Assembly: GCA_010093605.1 (NCBI GenBank)
Contig: MU004181.1
Coordinates: 186,001-250,000, forward strand
Reading direction: 5' to 3'
Source: Lophium mytilinum
Lineage: Eukaryota > Ascomycota > Dothideomycetes > Mytilinidiales > Mytilinidiaceae
DNA length: 64,000 nt
Below, one piece after another: positions 51,900-62,869 of this stretch. The position numbers and the translations under genes were made by a program. The notes below the pieces were generated by a model. It was not told the origin of the DNA. It searched no databases and worked only from the letters and a program-made list of their open reading frames with translations. How positions within the stretch are numbered: the stretch's first letter is position 1; each line of letters opens with the position of its first letter.

Positions 51900-54300
51900 A
51901 AAGCGTGGTGTTGAGGTTTGAAGTGGGCAAGGCGAGGTGGGCTTCTACGAGGGTGCGAGCTGCTCGCTTAGCTAGAGCGCCTAACCTAATCGGGACGGCT
52001 AGGCTCCACTTTTGCCACTAGAAGGACCCCCTACGAGGAGTGAGAGATGAAAGCACATTTGCAGTTATCCACGCAGTGTGGGGACTACCGGAGCGGTAGT
52101 GGGAGGGTGCTTGGAGCTTTCACTTCAGGGGCGCGAAGGGTTTAGGCTTTAATAATATGGGAAAAGCTATCACTCCAAGGATTTAATCCATGAGATTAGG
52201 GGGTTATTGACGAGTTTGGGAACAGTTCGAATGGAGCTAATTGAATTTCTTGCTGTAAGGCTACACATCTCCTGGGACATACCCTCGAGTTCCTTTATAT
52301 CAGTATGATCCCCTCCTTGTAAGCCCCAGATAGATAGGGTGTAGAAAAGGCAGAAGAGCACTCGATGCTAGGGTTAGCGTGGTAGCCGTGGCTCAATCGT
52401 AAGAGCTGTAGCTTGTACACCCCAATCCATCTTAGCAGCGGCAACAATTTCCACTTAGGGTACATGAAGTAGCTATGCAGGTAAAGACATTATTTCTCCA
52501 TTCTTGGAAGAGGGTCGGTCCACGTCTTAGGTAGGCACTTCGCTTTCGTATCCCACGTAGAGACTCTCAGATTAGCCTTGAAATATACAGTTTCAACGTT
52601 TTTACGCAAACCTACGAGCTGTTAGAAGACCAGTATGACGACGGATATGACGGGGACCCTTTGGAGATAGTAGTACAAATCTGCGACTACTGGATGGCGT
52701 GGGGCGGGGCTGTGGCTAGCGAAAGAAAACTCCTGCATACCCGGAACCTATAGGCCACAGCGTCGGCACAGCGGAGCGGACTGCCGTTGGACCATGGCCT
52801 GGCCGATGTACGATGCGGTAGCCGTTGCAGCAACGCGCCGTGCTGATCTGCTCTCGGACTGCCGCCGTGAATCTTTTTAACTTCGACGAAAACGCTGCAC
52901 GGTCTTGAAGATGATTCCGTCGAGTACTCGGAGTATGGAACAAATCGAATGAATGGCGTAACAGCTCTCCATAGATGATAGTAGCCATATCGCCAGGAGC
53001 ACCGAGGCGCAGCGGATACCAGAGCTCGGAGCAACGCGTGTGACAGCGGGTTTTCCTAACGTGCTTTCAATGGAAGAAGGTTTGTTGACCTAACAGAACA
53101 CAATCTCAATCTTGCGCCCGAGTATTCATTTAGCAGCTCGGAAGTACGTCTTGTCCCTGACGCCTTCGGTCCTGATGCTGCGTCCACCATCTCCATGCTG
53201 CCGGCTGTTGAAGCTAGGGAAGATTAAGAGGTACGAGGTGCTTCTTATCGTATGTCGCCTAAAAGGTGCTGATGAATAATCTCCAATCCTTGCTTATTTA
53301 GGGCATCGAGACCCTTCCCGTTCTTCTGCGAACCGTACGAGTGCCGCCGAATCTCAGATCCATGCAAGAACCCGTGATGCCGGACAGCTGACCAACCCTT
53401 ATAGAGATTCATCTTCGTATGGATGCCTTCAAGATAGCGTTTGGATCGGAAACAGGTGTGTACTCGATTACGGGGGGCCTGGTCCACGGTTTAGCCTTCC
53501 ATGACATTCATTGGATGGGACACTCGGCGCACATTAACAAATGGCCAGAGATCTCCGCCAAGGCCTTTGCCAGAAGCATGCAGCCGGCTTCTGCGGACCC
53601 TCTCTGACGTATCTTAGTTGTATGATGTACGAACCGCGAGGCCTGCCGCGGTCTCGTTCGCAACTCCCCAGCCGTACGAATGTTGGAGACCTAGGGTTGG
53701 CCATGCCGGGATGATCAATCTTATCCAACGTTCGTGGCCTCCGTATCCGCTTGGTGGGAGCTAAGGTTTCATCCAGGCGTGGTTCGTGGTCGCGTGGTAA
53801 AAGACATGCTTTCTGAGGTAGGCGGACGGACTGATCTTGTACGCCTGTATCGGATTTATGCGCACAGGTCGCTCGCAGGGGGTCGATGAAGGCAGTCAAC
53901 AGTCTCGATAGTTTGTGATCGGCGTTCTTGGATTGGCGGTAGATGCGAAGTCGCAGGTAGGAGGAGGCGGGGTCTCTGCTTATGCTCGCGGTGGGCATTG
54001 GATATTTTGGAGGACTTCCCCCGGCCGCGTAGTCCTTCAAGATCATGCGAGAACTGTCTTGAAGATGCCGCCTGAATGGCTGCACTGCGGGGAGCAAGAA
54101 CAATGAGCGGGTGGTGGAGGATTGAAAGTAAGCGTTGTGATAGGGTACCCCGGGAAATGCCTCCGTCACTGGGCTACAGGAAGACTAGGAGCTGATGGGG
54201 CAAATTTACTTTTATATCACTCTTAGGAACCTGGTAGTGGATAACGCTGGGGGAACGCCGGACTTGGGAAGGTGTCAGGATCTGCCAAAAAGAAAGCCGA
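51900..54300. other. No supportable gene
   Basis: Minus-strand frames at 52,687-53,034 (with RALVSAAPRCSWRYGYYHLW) and 53,534-54,169 are open but without recognisable motifs. A tRNA-like D-arm string (tggctcaatcgtaagagc) near 52,394 has no matching anticodon stem or T-arm. Confidence 0.35.
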
Positions 54301-54307
54301 ACACTGC

Positions 54308-54319
54308 GAGGCTCGAACT
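54308..54319 (-). promoter_or_regulatory. Downstream B box of the U6 gene
   Basis: AGTTCGAGCCTC on the minus strand matches the RNA polymerase III B-box consensus GGTTCGANYCC closely and lies about 25 bp past the U6 terminator. Yeast SNR6 also has its B box downstream of the gene. Confidence 0.6.
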
Positions 54320-54344
54320 TCGGCTCACTGGTCAAAAAATCGAC

Positions 54345-54456
54345 AAAAAAAATTTGGAAGCTACTCTTTGGTAATGCGTGTCATCCTTAGTGCAGGGGCC
54401 AATGCTAACCTTCTCTGTATCGTTTCCAATTGACCAAATGCCCGAAGGCGAAGTGC
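54345..54456 (-). ncRNA. U6 spliceosomal snRNA
   Basis: The minus strand contains the U6 signature in order: a 5' stem-loop CTTCGCCTTCGGGC, TCAATTGGAAACGATACAGA, GAAGGTTAGCATTGGCCCCT (with the invariant ACAGAGA box that pairs with the 5' splice site), then the AGC-triad region, GCACTAAGGATGACACGC, and a short 3' tail ending in eight T. No lesion is visible against the U6 pattern I know, and length is about 110 nt. A TATATATT box lies 15-23 bp upstream and a B box downstream, so the copy looks transcribable by polymerase III. It is the only gene of universal function in the window that looks whole. The exact 5' end is uncertain by a few bases. Confidence 0.9.
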
Positions 54457-54470
54457 GTTGAATTTATTGG

Positions 54471-54479
54471 AAATATATA
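54471..54479 (-). promoter_or_regulatory. TATA box of the U6 gene
   Basis: TATATATTT on the minus strand, 15-23 bp before the inferred U6 start, as expected for a TATA-containing polymerase III promoter. Confidence 0.6.
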
Positions 54480-54489
54480 CCCTTAGACG

Positions 54490-57400
54490 TGGGTTGGTCA
54501 GTGCGCGGTTGTCACAATAATGGGCCTACGGGCCGCGAGAACTTCGGCAAGGAGAGCCTACGGCATGCAAGGTCTCCTCCGCCGCCTTTGCTTCTCTCCT
54601 ATTGGCGACGGCCGATGCAGTTCAATGCTTTCAGCAGGCCTGGCCTGGAACAAAATCCCACCGATGCAACCTACACTCCGGCTGACGTCGCTAACCGTTG
54701 CAGCTGCCAGCCACTCAAACCCAGATTGTGAGGTTCAAGGTTAGTTTTCCCACCAGTTCAAGTCCGCAACGCACTCCAGACTCTGCCTGATGAGCTATCT
54801 AGCGTAAGGCTTCCACGAGCGCTCCTTCACGACAAGTGTCGAGCCAATCGAGACCCGCACTTGGCGGGTCACCGGCTTTCCTCCCACACTCGAAACTAAG
54901 CTAGAAGGCAGCTCGGGCAGCAAAGCGGCTATGCAGTGGGACATCCATTCGACACAGTGGACTCTCTTTGCTGCTTCCATGACTACCAATTTGAGGAATG
55001 ACCCCTAAAACTGCCCCGTCTCCTTCTTTCAAATTTATGAACTAAGCTCTCATACCATTTGCAGGACACACCGATAGCTGGACCACTGTCGCAGACATTC
55101 GGGGTTCTTTCTCGCCCTCTCCTACCCAGCGAACGAAACCTCTTCATATGGCGAGCGATGCGCCAGAGAAATCTCTTGCATACGGTACCGATTTCCCGGA
55201 TTTGCGCTACAATCAACATTATCCATCAGCTGCAACACGACATCAATCTAAATAGTGCCGCCCTCAAATAATCCGTAATGCGGCACCCATCTGTAGCCTT
55301 GTGTGGTTGCACACAAAGCGAATTTTGGAGAAGGGAACCTTGTTCGCCAATACTTGGTTCGAAGAGCGAAGGCGGCGGACGGCTTGAAGTTCTGCGGAAA
55401 CGGGACAGGATTTGTAGATGTATGTGTTCGTGAGCGGCATAAAAGTTCCTCAATCTACCCTCAACTACCTGACAATCGATAGTAGAGGGTAACGCCAATT
55501 CCTTCGCTAAAGGGGTGCGCTACCCGGGCGACAAGCGGACACGGCATACCAAAGCCCATAGCGAGCTGCGACGAGGCCGCAATTGACTCTTAGGATTTTG
55601 CGGCTCTTCTCCTTCTCACTGAGAACTCGTCATATGTGGCGAAATCATCCCTACACTTGCTTGAATGACATCTTGTTATTCCTAGGCGTTGTATTGTCCT
55701 TGGGCTATATGGTGTTAGCAGAGTCTGGGCGAGGAATGAAAACATCTAACGTAGTATGACATACCGTCTATTCGTATGCCGCTTCAGCAATCTTCAGAAA
55801 GGTCACCACACCGCATCCCGATATGAGTACAAAATGGAGTAGCTACTATGGTACACCTCCAAGACCTCTCACCATGACGTCCGCACGCCCATGTACATTG
55901 AGAAACCGGAGACCCTCTGTCCTCCGACTCGAAGTGATGGGTGTCGGTGTCCCTGCATGCAGCGACAAATTCCCCCGTTCCGTCCGGAGGCATCGATAAG
56001 AAAGCACCCCCCACCTCCCCTCTAGTTGATATGTCGATGGGCGAAAGAAAGCTGGATGACGCGAGCTGGCATGGGCCCGCTGGTACCGTAACTACCATCA
56101 AGAGCCATAGTAAGTTTTCTTTGAGTCCTCTGCATACTTGGTTGCATTTGAAATCCGAACCGAGGCTGTCACAGCGCGTATTCTTTGCGTAAATACGCCT
56201 GACGGATTCTGCATTGCATGGAGTGCTCATCATCTGCCAGTAAGTCACAACCCCCAAGACGCTTTCCAAACTTCCGAGCTTGACGAGTTATTCCCGAGAC
56301 GCAGCGAGCGTAGTGACTGTGCCGCTATTCATAGGATCTTCCCCGATGTCGCAGCAAAGTACGCCCTCGATCTCTCTTCAACCCAGCTCGACAGGGAGGG
56401 AGCGTTCCGTTGCGTAGCCGTCAAGTGCTACTTGCGTCCATCGGTGTATCTCTACCAGCTCGAGGCAATTTTGAGCCGCATCGACGATGTGACCACCACA
56501 CGGAAAATCTGCCTCCTCTCCTCGAGACTCTCCTACCTTGTATGCTCCTTGAAAGGTAGGCCAGTTGAAAAGGTGGGCGCAAACGTAGGCGATTTCGTTG
56601 GATAAGTTGAAGGGACCAGAACATCGAATGATGGAGAATTTGACACCGATTCTCTTTCGCTGAGCTCCTCAAGTGGGCGGGATGATCCTCACCTACAGTT
56701 CACCCCGTGTAATCGGTTCTAGACTAGCGAAACCCATCGCTTGCCGCAAGGAGGCTGTGGGCCGCTATCCCGGTCGGCTACGCTCCGTAGGGTATTTGGA
56801 CTGGCTAGGTGTTTCGAGATAAAAGGAATCCATCGTGGTGAATATTCGCTATGTTGAGGAGAATGGCATGAATGGCCTCGAGTAAAGCTCGGTAGTCAAC
56901 CGGGTTAGTTTGGCTGATACCAGATAGCCATTACTGTCCCTTAAGGGTGTAGGATACGAAAAGTAGACGTTACGACGGAAATAGTGTCTAATGCTACTGG
57001 AAAGAAAGCATGGTGCCAGGCGGCTCGTATCATCAATTAATCTACCCTGTGGGCATCCGCTGGGGTTGAATTTGCTCTTGCTGCTGAATTAGGTACCTAG
57101 ATGCTACCCATATGATACAAAGATGTTCGAGTAGGGCACTCCGGACTAGATACTGGCGAGATCTGCCTCACCACCCCAAGTAGATGAACTACCTCCGTAA
57201 ACACCTTATCAAACCGAACTCATTCACTAATGATGAGACGAGAAATTTCTTGCTCTTGTACAGTTCTCGTACGGGCTGGGTGAGTGAATCGGTCGAAAGA
57301 GCACTACTGCGACTCAGGTCCCAACCAGGCCGCCATCTTACCTACACCACCATCCGCCGTCAACATTAGGCCTTGACCGTCGCCTAGTCCGACTTGTCCA
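54490..57400. other. Unassigned frames, no recognised gene
   Basis: Several frames over 80 codons exist: plus 54,489-54,731, plus 55,059-55,271, minus 55,784-56,269, and plus 56,138-56,605. The last has LDLSSTQLDREGAFRCVAVK, then SVYLYQLEAILSRIDDVTTT, and no ATG at its start. The plus frame at 56,138-56,605 looks most like real coding sequence. No family recognised; no introns supported. Confidence 0.25.
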
Positions 57401-60100
57401 CTCTTCTCTTTCCAGACTCCCTTCCGCGCTCAAGATGTGACAAGGACCGAATCGAGATCGGCCCCGCGCGATGCGTTTCCGCTGGAGCCGTGTATTGCTT
57501 TCACCGTCAACGTATTGCAAAGCTGGCTCTTAACAATCTTCCGTGCCTCTCCAGGCCCTTTCGTCCTCCTCCTCTTCGCAAGCCCCTACCGCGCTGAAGA
57601 TGTGACCACGACCAAGTCGAGACGACCGCGGCCAGTTGCTTCGCACTGCTGCTTGCTGTGCTCCCTCCGGATACGTGGATTCCTTTCAGCGTCAGCAGGC
57701 TAATAACTTTGGTCTTCACGATACTCTGTGGCTCTCCAGTCCGTTGTGTCCTCCCAAACTCCGATTTGCTTCCAAGACGCCACAATGAGCACATCGAGAA
57801 CACCTCGACCAGATTCTTGTTGTCCTGCGCCCCGCGTCCCGTGCTGCTACCGGAGAGGCGTGTGCCATGCGTCGTGAGGCATTCGAGAGTATCTTCCTGC
57901 GTACTCGAGCAGATGCGGGGAATGGCTACTGCACGACAAGCTCGCCGCAGCTTCCTCCGACAAACCCAAAACATCACCGGTCCTTGCTGTCCAAAGCTGG
58001 TATTCATTAAACAGATGGCAGACCTCGAGTCCCGATTGCATCTCTTTCCCCGCCAAGCGTCAGAATTTGCGCGGAACACCTACTTCATTCCTCCTTACAT
58101 CTCGATCGCGCCTTGTTCATCCAATACGCGGCACCCGCTGAATGTATGGAAGATATGAGGAGACTCGCCGCGACAGACTAGTCGAGGATCTGGCTGCGCT
58201 TGAATAAACCTAAGTGCGTTGAACAGAGATGGCCCTCCCCGCACCAAATCTCGTCACCGCAAAATCTCCGGGAGCTGTGGAACTGCAGCTGATCCTCGTC
58301 GTGGAAAATGTGGAGCCCTTCCGGGAGAAGGAACTTATCCGAAGAATGACTAACCTCGTCAGCCATGTCGTGCGCGTATGCCAACAATTCCTCCGGGTTG
58401 CGCGCTGCGTTCGCGCATACCTTGCGTATCTCGAACCCGAACTGGCCTACGCTCGTAGATGGAGATCCCAGGAGGGGGCGGCTTCACGTGAACGGTCGCG
58501 GTATGCTCGACAAAGAGTAGGGGAGAGGTCGCGAATGGGCTGGACGGGTCAGCGTTTCTGCCACGACAAGCGACCGAGTCCTACAGCTGATACGGTGTTT
58601 CTGTTCTTCGTTGCGGGCCGCGTCTGGGTGCTGTCCCTAGCTTGTTCCACGACGGCGCGCTACGAGGCTGCTGTTGCAATTGACAAGCCTCGGGCGAGCT
58701 GGTTCGATGAGGAATGGTAAGGCTGGCCTGCCGGCGCCATGAACTGCGCCTCCTCCTAATTCTAGCTCACCGGGAAGGCCGGCGTGTCTGTCCCTGCGTG
58801 TGTCATCGGAGGCAGCGGGAGTGTGTTGAAGTTGGTAATGGCTTGTACTTACTACGCTGTCCTTACTGGTGCTCTGCCCAGCAACGCCCAGTACTTTGCT
58901 TGCCATGGCTACGTTCTCACAACCATTGTATACCCGCTGCAAGGACTGGCTCTTGCGGACAGGATGCCGAGCTTTTGTGGTGACACTGGAGGCATCTCCG
59001 ATTCTTCCTGGACACCTCTCCGCTTCGTTGGGGAGTAGGTCGTGACTCTTGGTTTCCTGATCTGGCATGCCCTGTACGAGGGCTTTCGCGCTTGAGATAG
59101 AGGGGAGGGCCGGTTCCGGTGATCTGTGGCTCTTGGAGAGTCAGAAGCTCCTCGGCGAGGATCTGTGGGCTCTTGGTCCGACTTCGTGCTCATTGGGAAC
59201 CTGGGTCTTGTCAGCATCCTTGCGTCTTCATAATGAAGGTGTGAGACTTGGCGCTTTCTTCATCACCTAAAAACCTTCGTGCGGGAAGATAGGTATCTCA
59301 TGGTCCCTCCGATCCCTCCATGTTCCCTAAGCTTCTCTTTGTCGTTCTTACACCGACCTCGGCAGTCGATGTAATTGCGCTGCTCGCCGACGAATGTGCC
59401 CGATTGCAACTTGTTCAAAAGATAGAGGCAAGCGGCCACGTTATTGTGCCAGATGATGCTGGTAAGAGTGAGAGAATCTTGTGGTAGAGAGATCGTGGGG
59501 TCTGCCTATGTTCCAAGTATGTTGAGAAGATCCGATGGCAGTCGCAAGAGCAGGCGCCCCTTCAGTACGCGAGCTGAGTATCGGCGCAACCATGTGAAGC
59601 GGTAGTATGGCTGCGTTGGTCCTTGCCTAAGAAAAGAAGAAGACACGGAGGAACGCGTTCGCGAGAGGGAGGGCGGCCAGGTTAGCGGCGAGGAGGTGGG
59701 CGAAGAGTAGGAGAGTGACCAGTAGGAGCGCCGCAAGTACGACGCGTGTGATTGTCAAAAGATCCTCGAACGTTTGAGTGGGATGGTCTTCAGAAAACCG
59801 TGGTTGCCTTTCGGAGTGGACGAGGTGGAGAGTTAAATACCGAGACATCTGACCTTTGAGAGAAATGGCGTCCCGGAAACACGATGCAAGCCTATCCCAG
59901 TCAGCAGAGTCTTCAAGAAGTCTTGCTATAGCGACTATGTCGAGGTACAATCATGGCGTTCCAGGTCTAGACGTCTTGTCAGCAGAGGTGTGCTCGAAAA
60001 TGGGCGAGGGTATCAACACCAACTCGCGGGATGCACTCGATGTGCGGAGAAACTGCTGACCTGTACTCTGGCAGAAACTGCCCTGGATCTCTGCCTTTCT
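57400..60100. other. Unassigned frames, no recognised gene
   Basis: Overlapping open frames on both strands. Minus 57,507-58,079 and plus 57,658-58,158 cover the same bases. A plus frame at 58,784-59,038 is hydrophobic (VLKLVMACTYYAVLTGALPS) and a minus frame at 59,627-59,950 ends in a membrane-like helix (VVLAALLLVTLLLFAHLLAA) but has no ATG. Nothing recognised. Confidence 0.25.
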
Positions 60101-60128
60101 CCAATCGCCAGTCTTCCATTCTGCCACG

Positions 60129-60509
60129 TTGCCCGAGCGCGAGTGGTGCTGGGGTCCACTTCAAGCAGGACGCAGAAAAAGAAACACCAAGAGCCAGAGC
60201 GGCGACGCGTCAACACCAAGCGCGACGAGGAGTGAACAGCAACAAGGCGGGGTCTCTACGCGTCACGTCATCAGCACAACACCAACGCGGGTTGCCTCAA
60301 CACGAGGTCAAACACCAAAGCGCCCAACACCACCACTCAAGATACAGTCAAACCAAGAGCTGATCAAGAAACCAAAGCATTTCTTCTTCGAAGACCCAGA
60401 CAAGCTGAGCAGTTCAATGAAAAAAAAGGTTGAAGAGATATCTCATTCGAGTTTGGGTTCCAAAAATTCCCTGCCGATCCGAAGACCAGCAGGAGCAGGT
60501 CGATTGTAG
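60129..60509 (+). CDS. Basic low-complexity open frame, uncertain
   Basis: A 126-codon frame without an ATG at its start: Arg/Gln/Ser/Thr-rich, then TPKRPTPPLKIQSNQELIKK, PKHFFFEDPDKLSSSMKKKV, EEISHSSLGSKNSLPIRRPA. The second half looks like a structured basic tail and may be the last exon of something. Not recognised. Confidence 0.22.
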   Translation: MPEREWCWGPLQAGRRKRNTKSQSGDASTPSATRSEQQQGGVSTRHVISTTPTRVASTRGQTPKRPTPPLKIQSNQELIKKPKHFFFEDPDKLSSSMKKKVEEISHSSLGSKNSLPIRRPAGAGRL

Positions 60510-60783
60510 TTTTCAATCAGCATTACACGGGCTCGGATGACTCCTCACTGCCACGCGTCTAGCCCTGAGAAGATGTTAGTGATGAGGAACTGTGGAAAGG
60601 ATGGGGAGGAGAGGACTTACCTTGCACTAGGATGAAGAACGGAAGGAGGAGCAGTGGCTGTCGAGAATATATGGAAAACTGCTGGGGCCCGTGCTCGGCA
60701 TTACTCATCAACGCTACGCAGTTTAACAGCAGGCAGTCTAGTTGGGGCTTCTTCTTCCGGTTAGCGTGTGGAAAGTAGGCCGG

Positions 60784-60871
60784 CAGGCGGCCAGGAACCA
60801 GGAACCAGGCGGTGGCCAGGAACCAGGCGACCAGGCGACCAGGCGACCAGGCGGCCAGGCGGGCACAGCGG
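60784..60871. repeat. GC-rich minisatellite
   Basis: About a dozen short units of the types ccaggcga, ccaggcgg and ccaggaa in direct succession. Confidence 0.75.
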
Positions 60872-61043
60872 GAGACCTCCACGGATCAACCTCGGGGGAC
60901 TTGGCCACTCGCGTATCGAGGAACTGGGCAGCAGGAGGGCCTTGTTACGGGATATGCCCCAGATTGTACAGCAGCAGTACGAGGCCAGATGATGTGGGTG
61001 CGCTGCGAGCCGTCGATGCGGACTATTCGGCGCTGCAGTTGAT

Positions 61044-61160
61044 TAGCACTCTTAGTCGTTCTTTGAGTGGAGGAACGGTGCATAGCACTCTTAGTCGTTC
61101 TTTGAGTGGAGGAACGGTGCATAGCACTCTTAGTCGTTCTTTGAGTGGAGGAACGGTGCA
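61044..61160. repeat. 39-bp repeat, three identical copies
   Basis: Unit begins tagcactcttagtcgttctt and ends ggaacggtgca; copies at 61,044-61,082, 61,083-61,121 and 61,122-61,160 are identical. Being 13 codons long it stays open in more than one frame: on the plus strand it repeats STLSRSLSGGTVH, on the minus strand MHRSSTQRTTKSA. Confidence 0.92.
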
Positions 61161-61230
61161 TCCAGGGACGCGAGTATGACGATGTCACAGCAGTACGCAC
61201 AGCTCTACTATCGTACATTTCGGCAGATGA

Positions 61231-61662
61231 ATGCGACATGTGTGCTACTCAAACGTTGTCCCAACACTTGGAATATTACTTGGCACTAACTGTCACAAAC
61301 TGCGGGCTATTGAAGACTGCACCGGCACGAGGCGGTGCTGCATGATTGAGGTTGAACAGTTCCTGGGCCTACAGGGTATAGAACACGACACCTTTCCGAG
61401 CTGGAGAGCTCAGCCTCTTTTTTTGCGCAAGGACACAGCATCTGTTCAGATCTTGATCAAGCCAGCTCTGGAGTACACGCTCCAACATCTCGGCGTCCGC
61501 AGCCAACATCTGGACCTTCACTTCGCGTGCAGCTATGCTGATATATGTCGCACTTGGGCATTCTGGAAAGACTGCACGGCTACAGTGTACGCAGGGCACG
61601 CGGCCCGACCTCGAAGGATCAGTGTAAAGAGGGAGCGAGGGTCAACCAGTTGTAGAAGTTGA
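61231..61662 (+). CDS. Hypothetical open frame
   Basis: ATG 61,231 opens 143 codons with several cysteines (CTGTRRCCMIEVEQFLGLQG) and a mixed alpha/beta composition; a Lys/Arg tail ends it. No family recognised. The antisense strand is open over part of the same bases, so confidence is low. Confidence 0.25.
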   Translation: MRHVCYSNVVPTLGILLGTNCHKLRAIEDCTGTRRCCMIEVEQFLGLQGIEHDTFPSWRAQPLFLRKDTASVQILIKPALEYTLQHLGVRSQHLDLHFACSYADICRTWAFWKDCTATVYAGHAARPRRISVKRERGSTSCRS

Positions 61663-62169
61663 TGAGCTAGCAAGTTGAGATTGTGACTGAGGGCTTAGAT
61701 TGATATACGTCAGGCTTGTGAACACGAGGATTTCCCTTCGCAATCCCGGGGTTTTGGTATCCTAGGTGCTCCAAGAGATAAATCCACAAGTGCTGTCTGA
61801 CGTCAAACGGGGGCGTATTTGGTGTTTTCAGTACCTATTGCGCCACCCTCCTCATTCGCTGGGTTTGAATGATCTGTGATTTTCAGCAGAGTTTGTATCA
61901 AGAACTGTACAACATAGTCTAAATGATGGTTCTTGTCGCCGTCCAGTTTATCCTCGCACGTGATCAAAAACGAGGTCCACCGCGAACATCATTGCCCACA
62001 CCATCGCCAGAATCGCTACCTCTCCACCTCCACCTCCACGCCCGACGATCTCTCCGCACACCTGCACGACACCCACGCCTCCAACTCCGTAATCTAGGTT
62101 TCCGATCGCGCTCTTCACGATGAGCGTTCTTTCAACCTGCCGCCAACACCTATGTTGATACTTCCCTCA

Positions 62170-62660
62170 GACTCGCATCAAACTCCCATTTTCCTAGGCC
62201 GTACGATGGACGGTATGAGCGTTATCAGTCCAGGTCAAGATCTAGGTCCCCCTACAGACATCCGACATGCCCCCATGGCGAGAAGCGACCCCGCGACTCC
62301 CACTCTTACCGCGACGAACACGAGTAGACAACCGCCGCTTTAGAGACTGTCGTCGCCAGTCGTTCGAATCGGACAGACACTTCGACTACGAGGGACGGGA
62401 GCGTGGTGGGGAGCTGGCCTAGGCACGGGTTTCGACTAAGCTGGCGGATGAGGAGCGCAAGACGCAAAGATGGGTCGATGATATGGCCACACGGAAACCT
62501 AACAACGTTGAGGACGAGAAAGCTGAAAAAGTTGAGGCTTCGACCAAAATGGCGACGATGCCTCCAATGTTTCATCTCATGAGGTTCTTGAAGCGGCACC
62601 TGCGCGAATTGGCCAGTCCAAATTCAACCCCGAAGAGAAACGATCAGCTCACACGACATA
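62170..62660 (+). pseudogene. RS-rich and charged coding remnants
   Basis: Plus-strand frames read RYERYQSRSRSRSPYRHPT (near 62,215-62,275) and then, in another frame, ERKTQRWVDDMATRKPNNVE and DEKAEKVEASTKMAT (near 62,455-62,565). The first is an SR-type head like those of splicing factors; the second a charged helix. They lie just upstream of the pyruvate kinase exon on the same strand. Source genes unknown. Confidence 0.3.
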
Positions 62661-62689
62661 TTTGACGGTGGCTTTATGAAGACTCTAGG

Positions 62690-62862
62690 GTATGAATTCA
62701 GCCCTGTCATCTCCTCAGAAAGTGCCGCTAACACAATCTTCTCAGTACTCCCATCTCTACCGTGGCGTGCATCCCTTCTACTTCCTGGAAGAGAAGACCG
62801 ACTTCAATACCGTGCCATGGCAAGAGGACGTCGACCGCCGCGTCTATCAGTTCCTCCAGTCA
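62690..62862 (+). pseudogene. Pyruvate kinase C-terminal exon
   Basis: After an intron-like stretch (GTATGA donor at 62,690, GCTAACAC branch point, TTCTCAG acceptor ending at 62,745) the plus strand reads [38 protein letters not shown], then stops. This is the pyruvate kinase segment that follows the 'CPIIMVTRN' strand, so it is the exon type missing from the minus-strand pseudogene at 7.4-8.7 kb. The last about 70 residues of the enzyme (the GWRGG activator loop) are absent. The fragment begins exactly at an exon border. Confidence 0.78.
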
Positions 62863-62869
62863 TCCTGAC

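Noticed and set aside
52385-52440. tRNA-like D-arm string (tggctcaatcgtaagagc)
   Set aside because: No pairing anticodon stem, T-arm or acceptor stem can be formed around it.
57430-57800. Apparent 200-bp tandem duplication
   Set aside because: Similarity of the two halves is only about half of the positions by eye and needs gaps; not distinguishable from chance without an alignment score.
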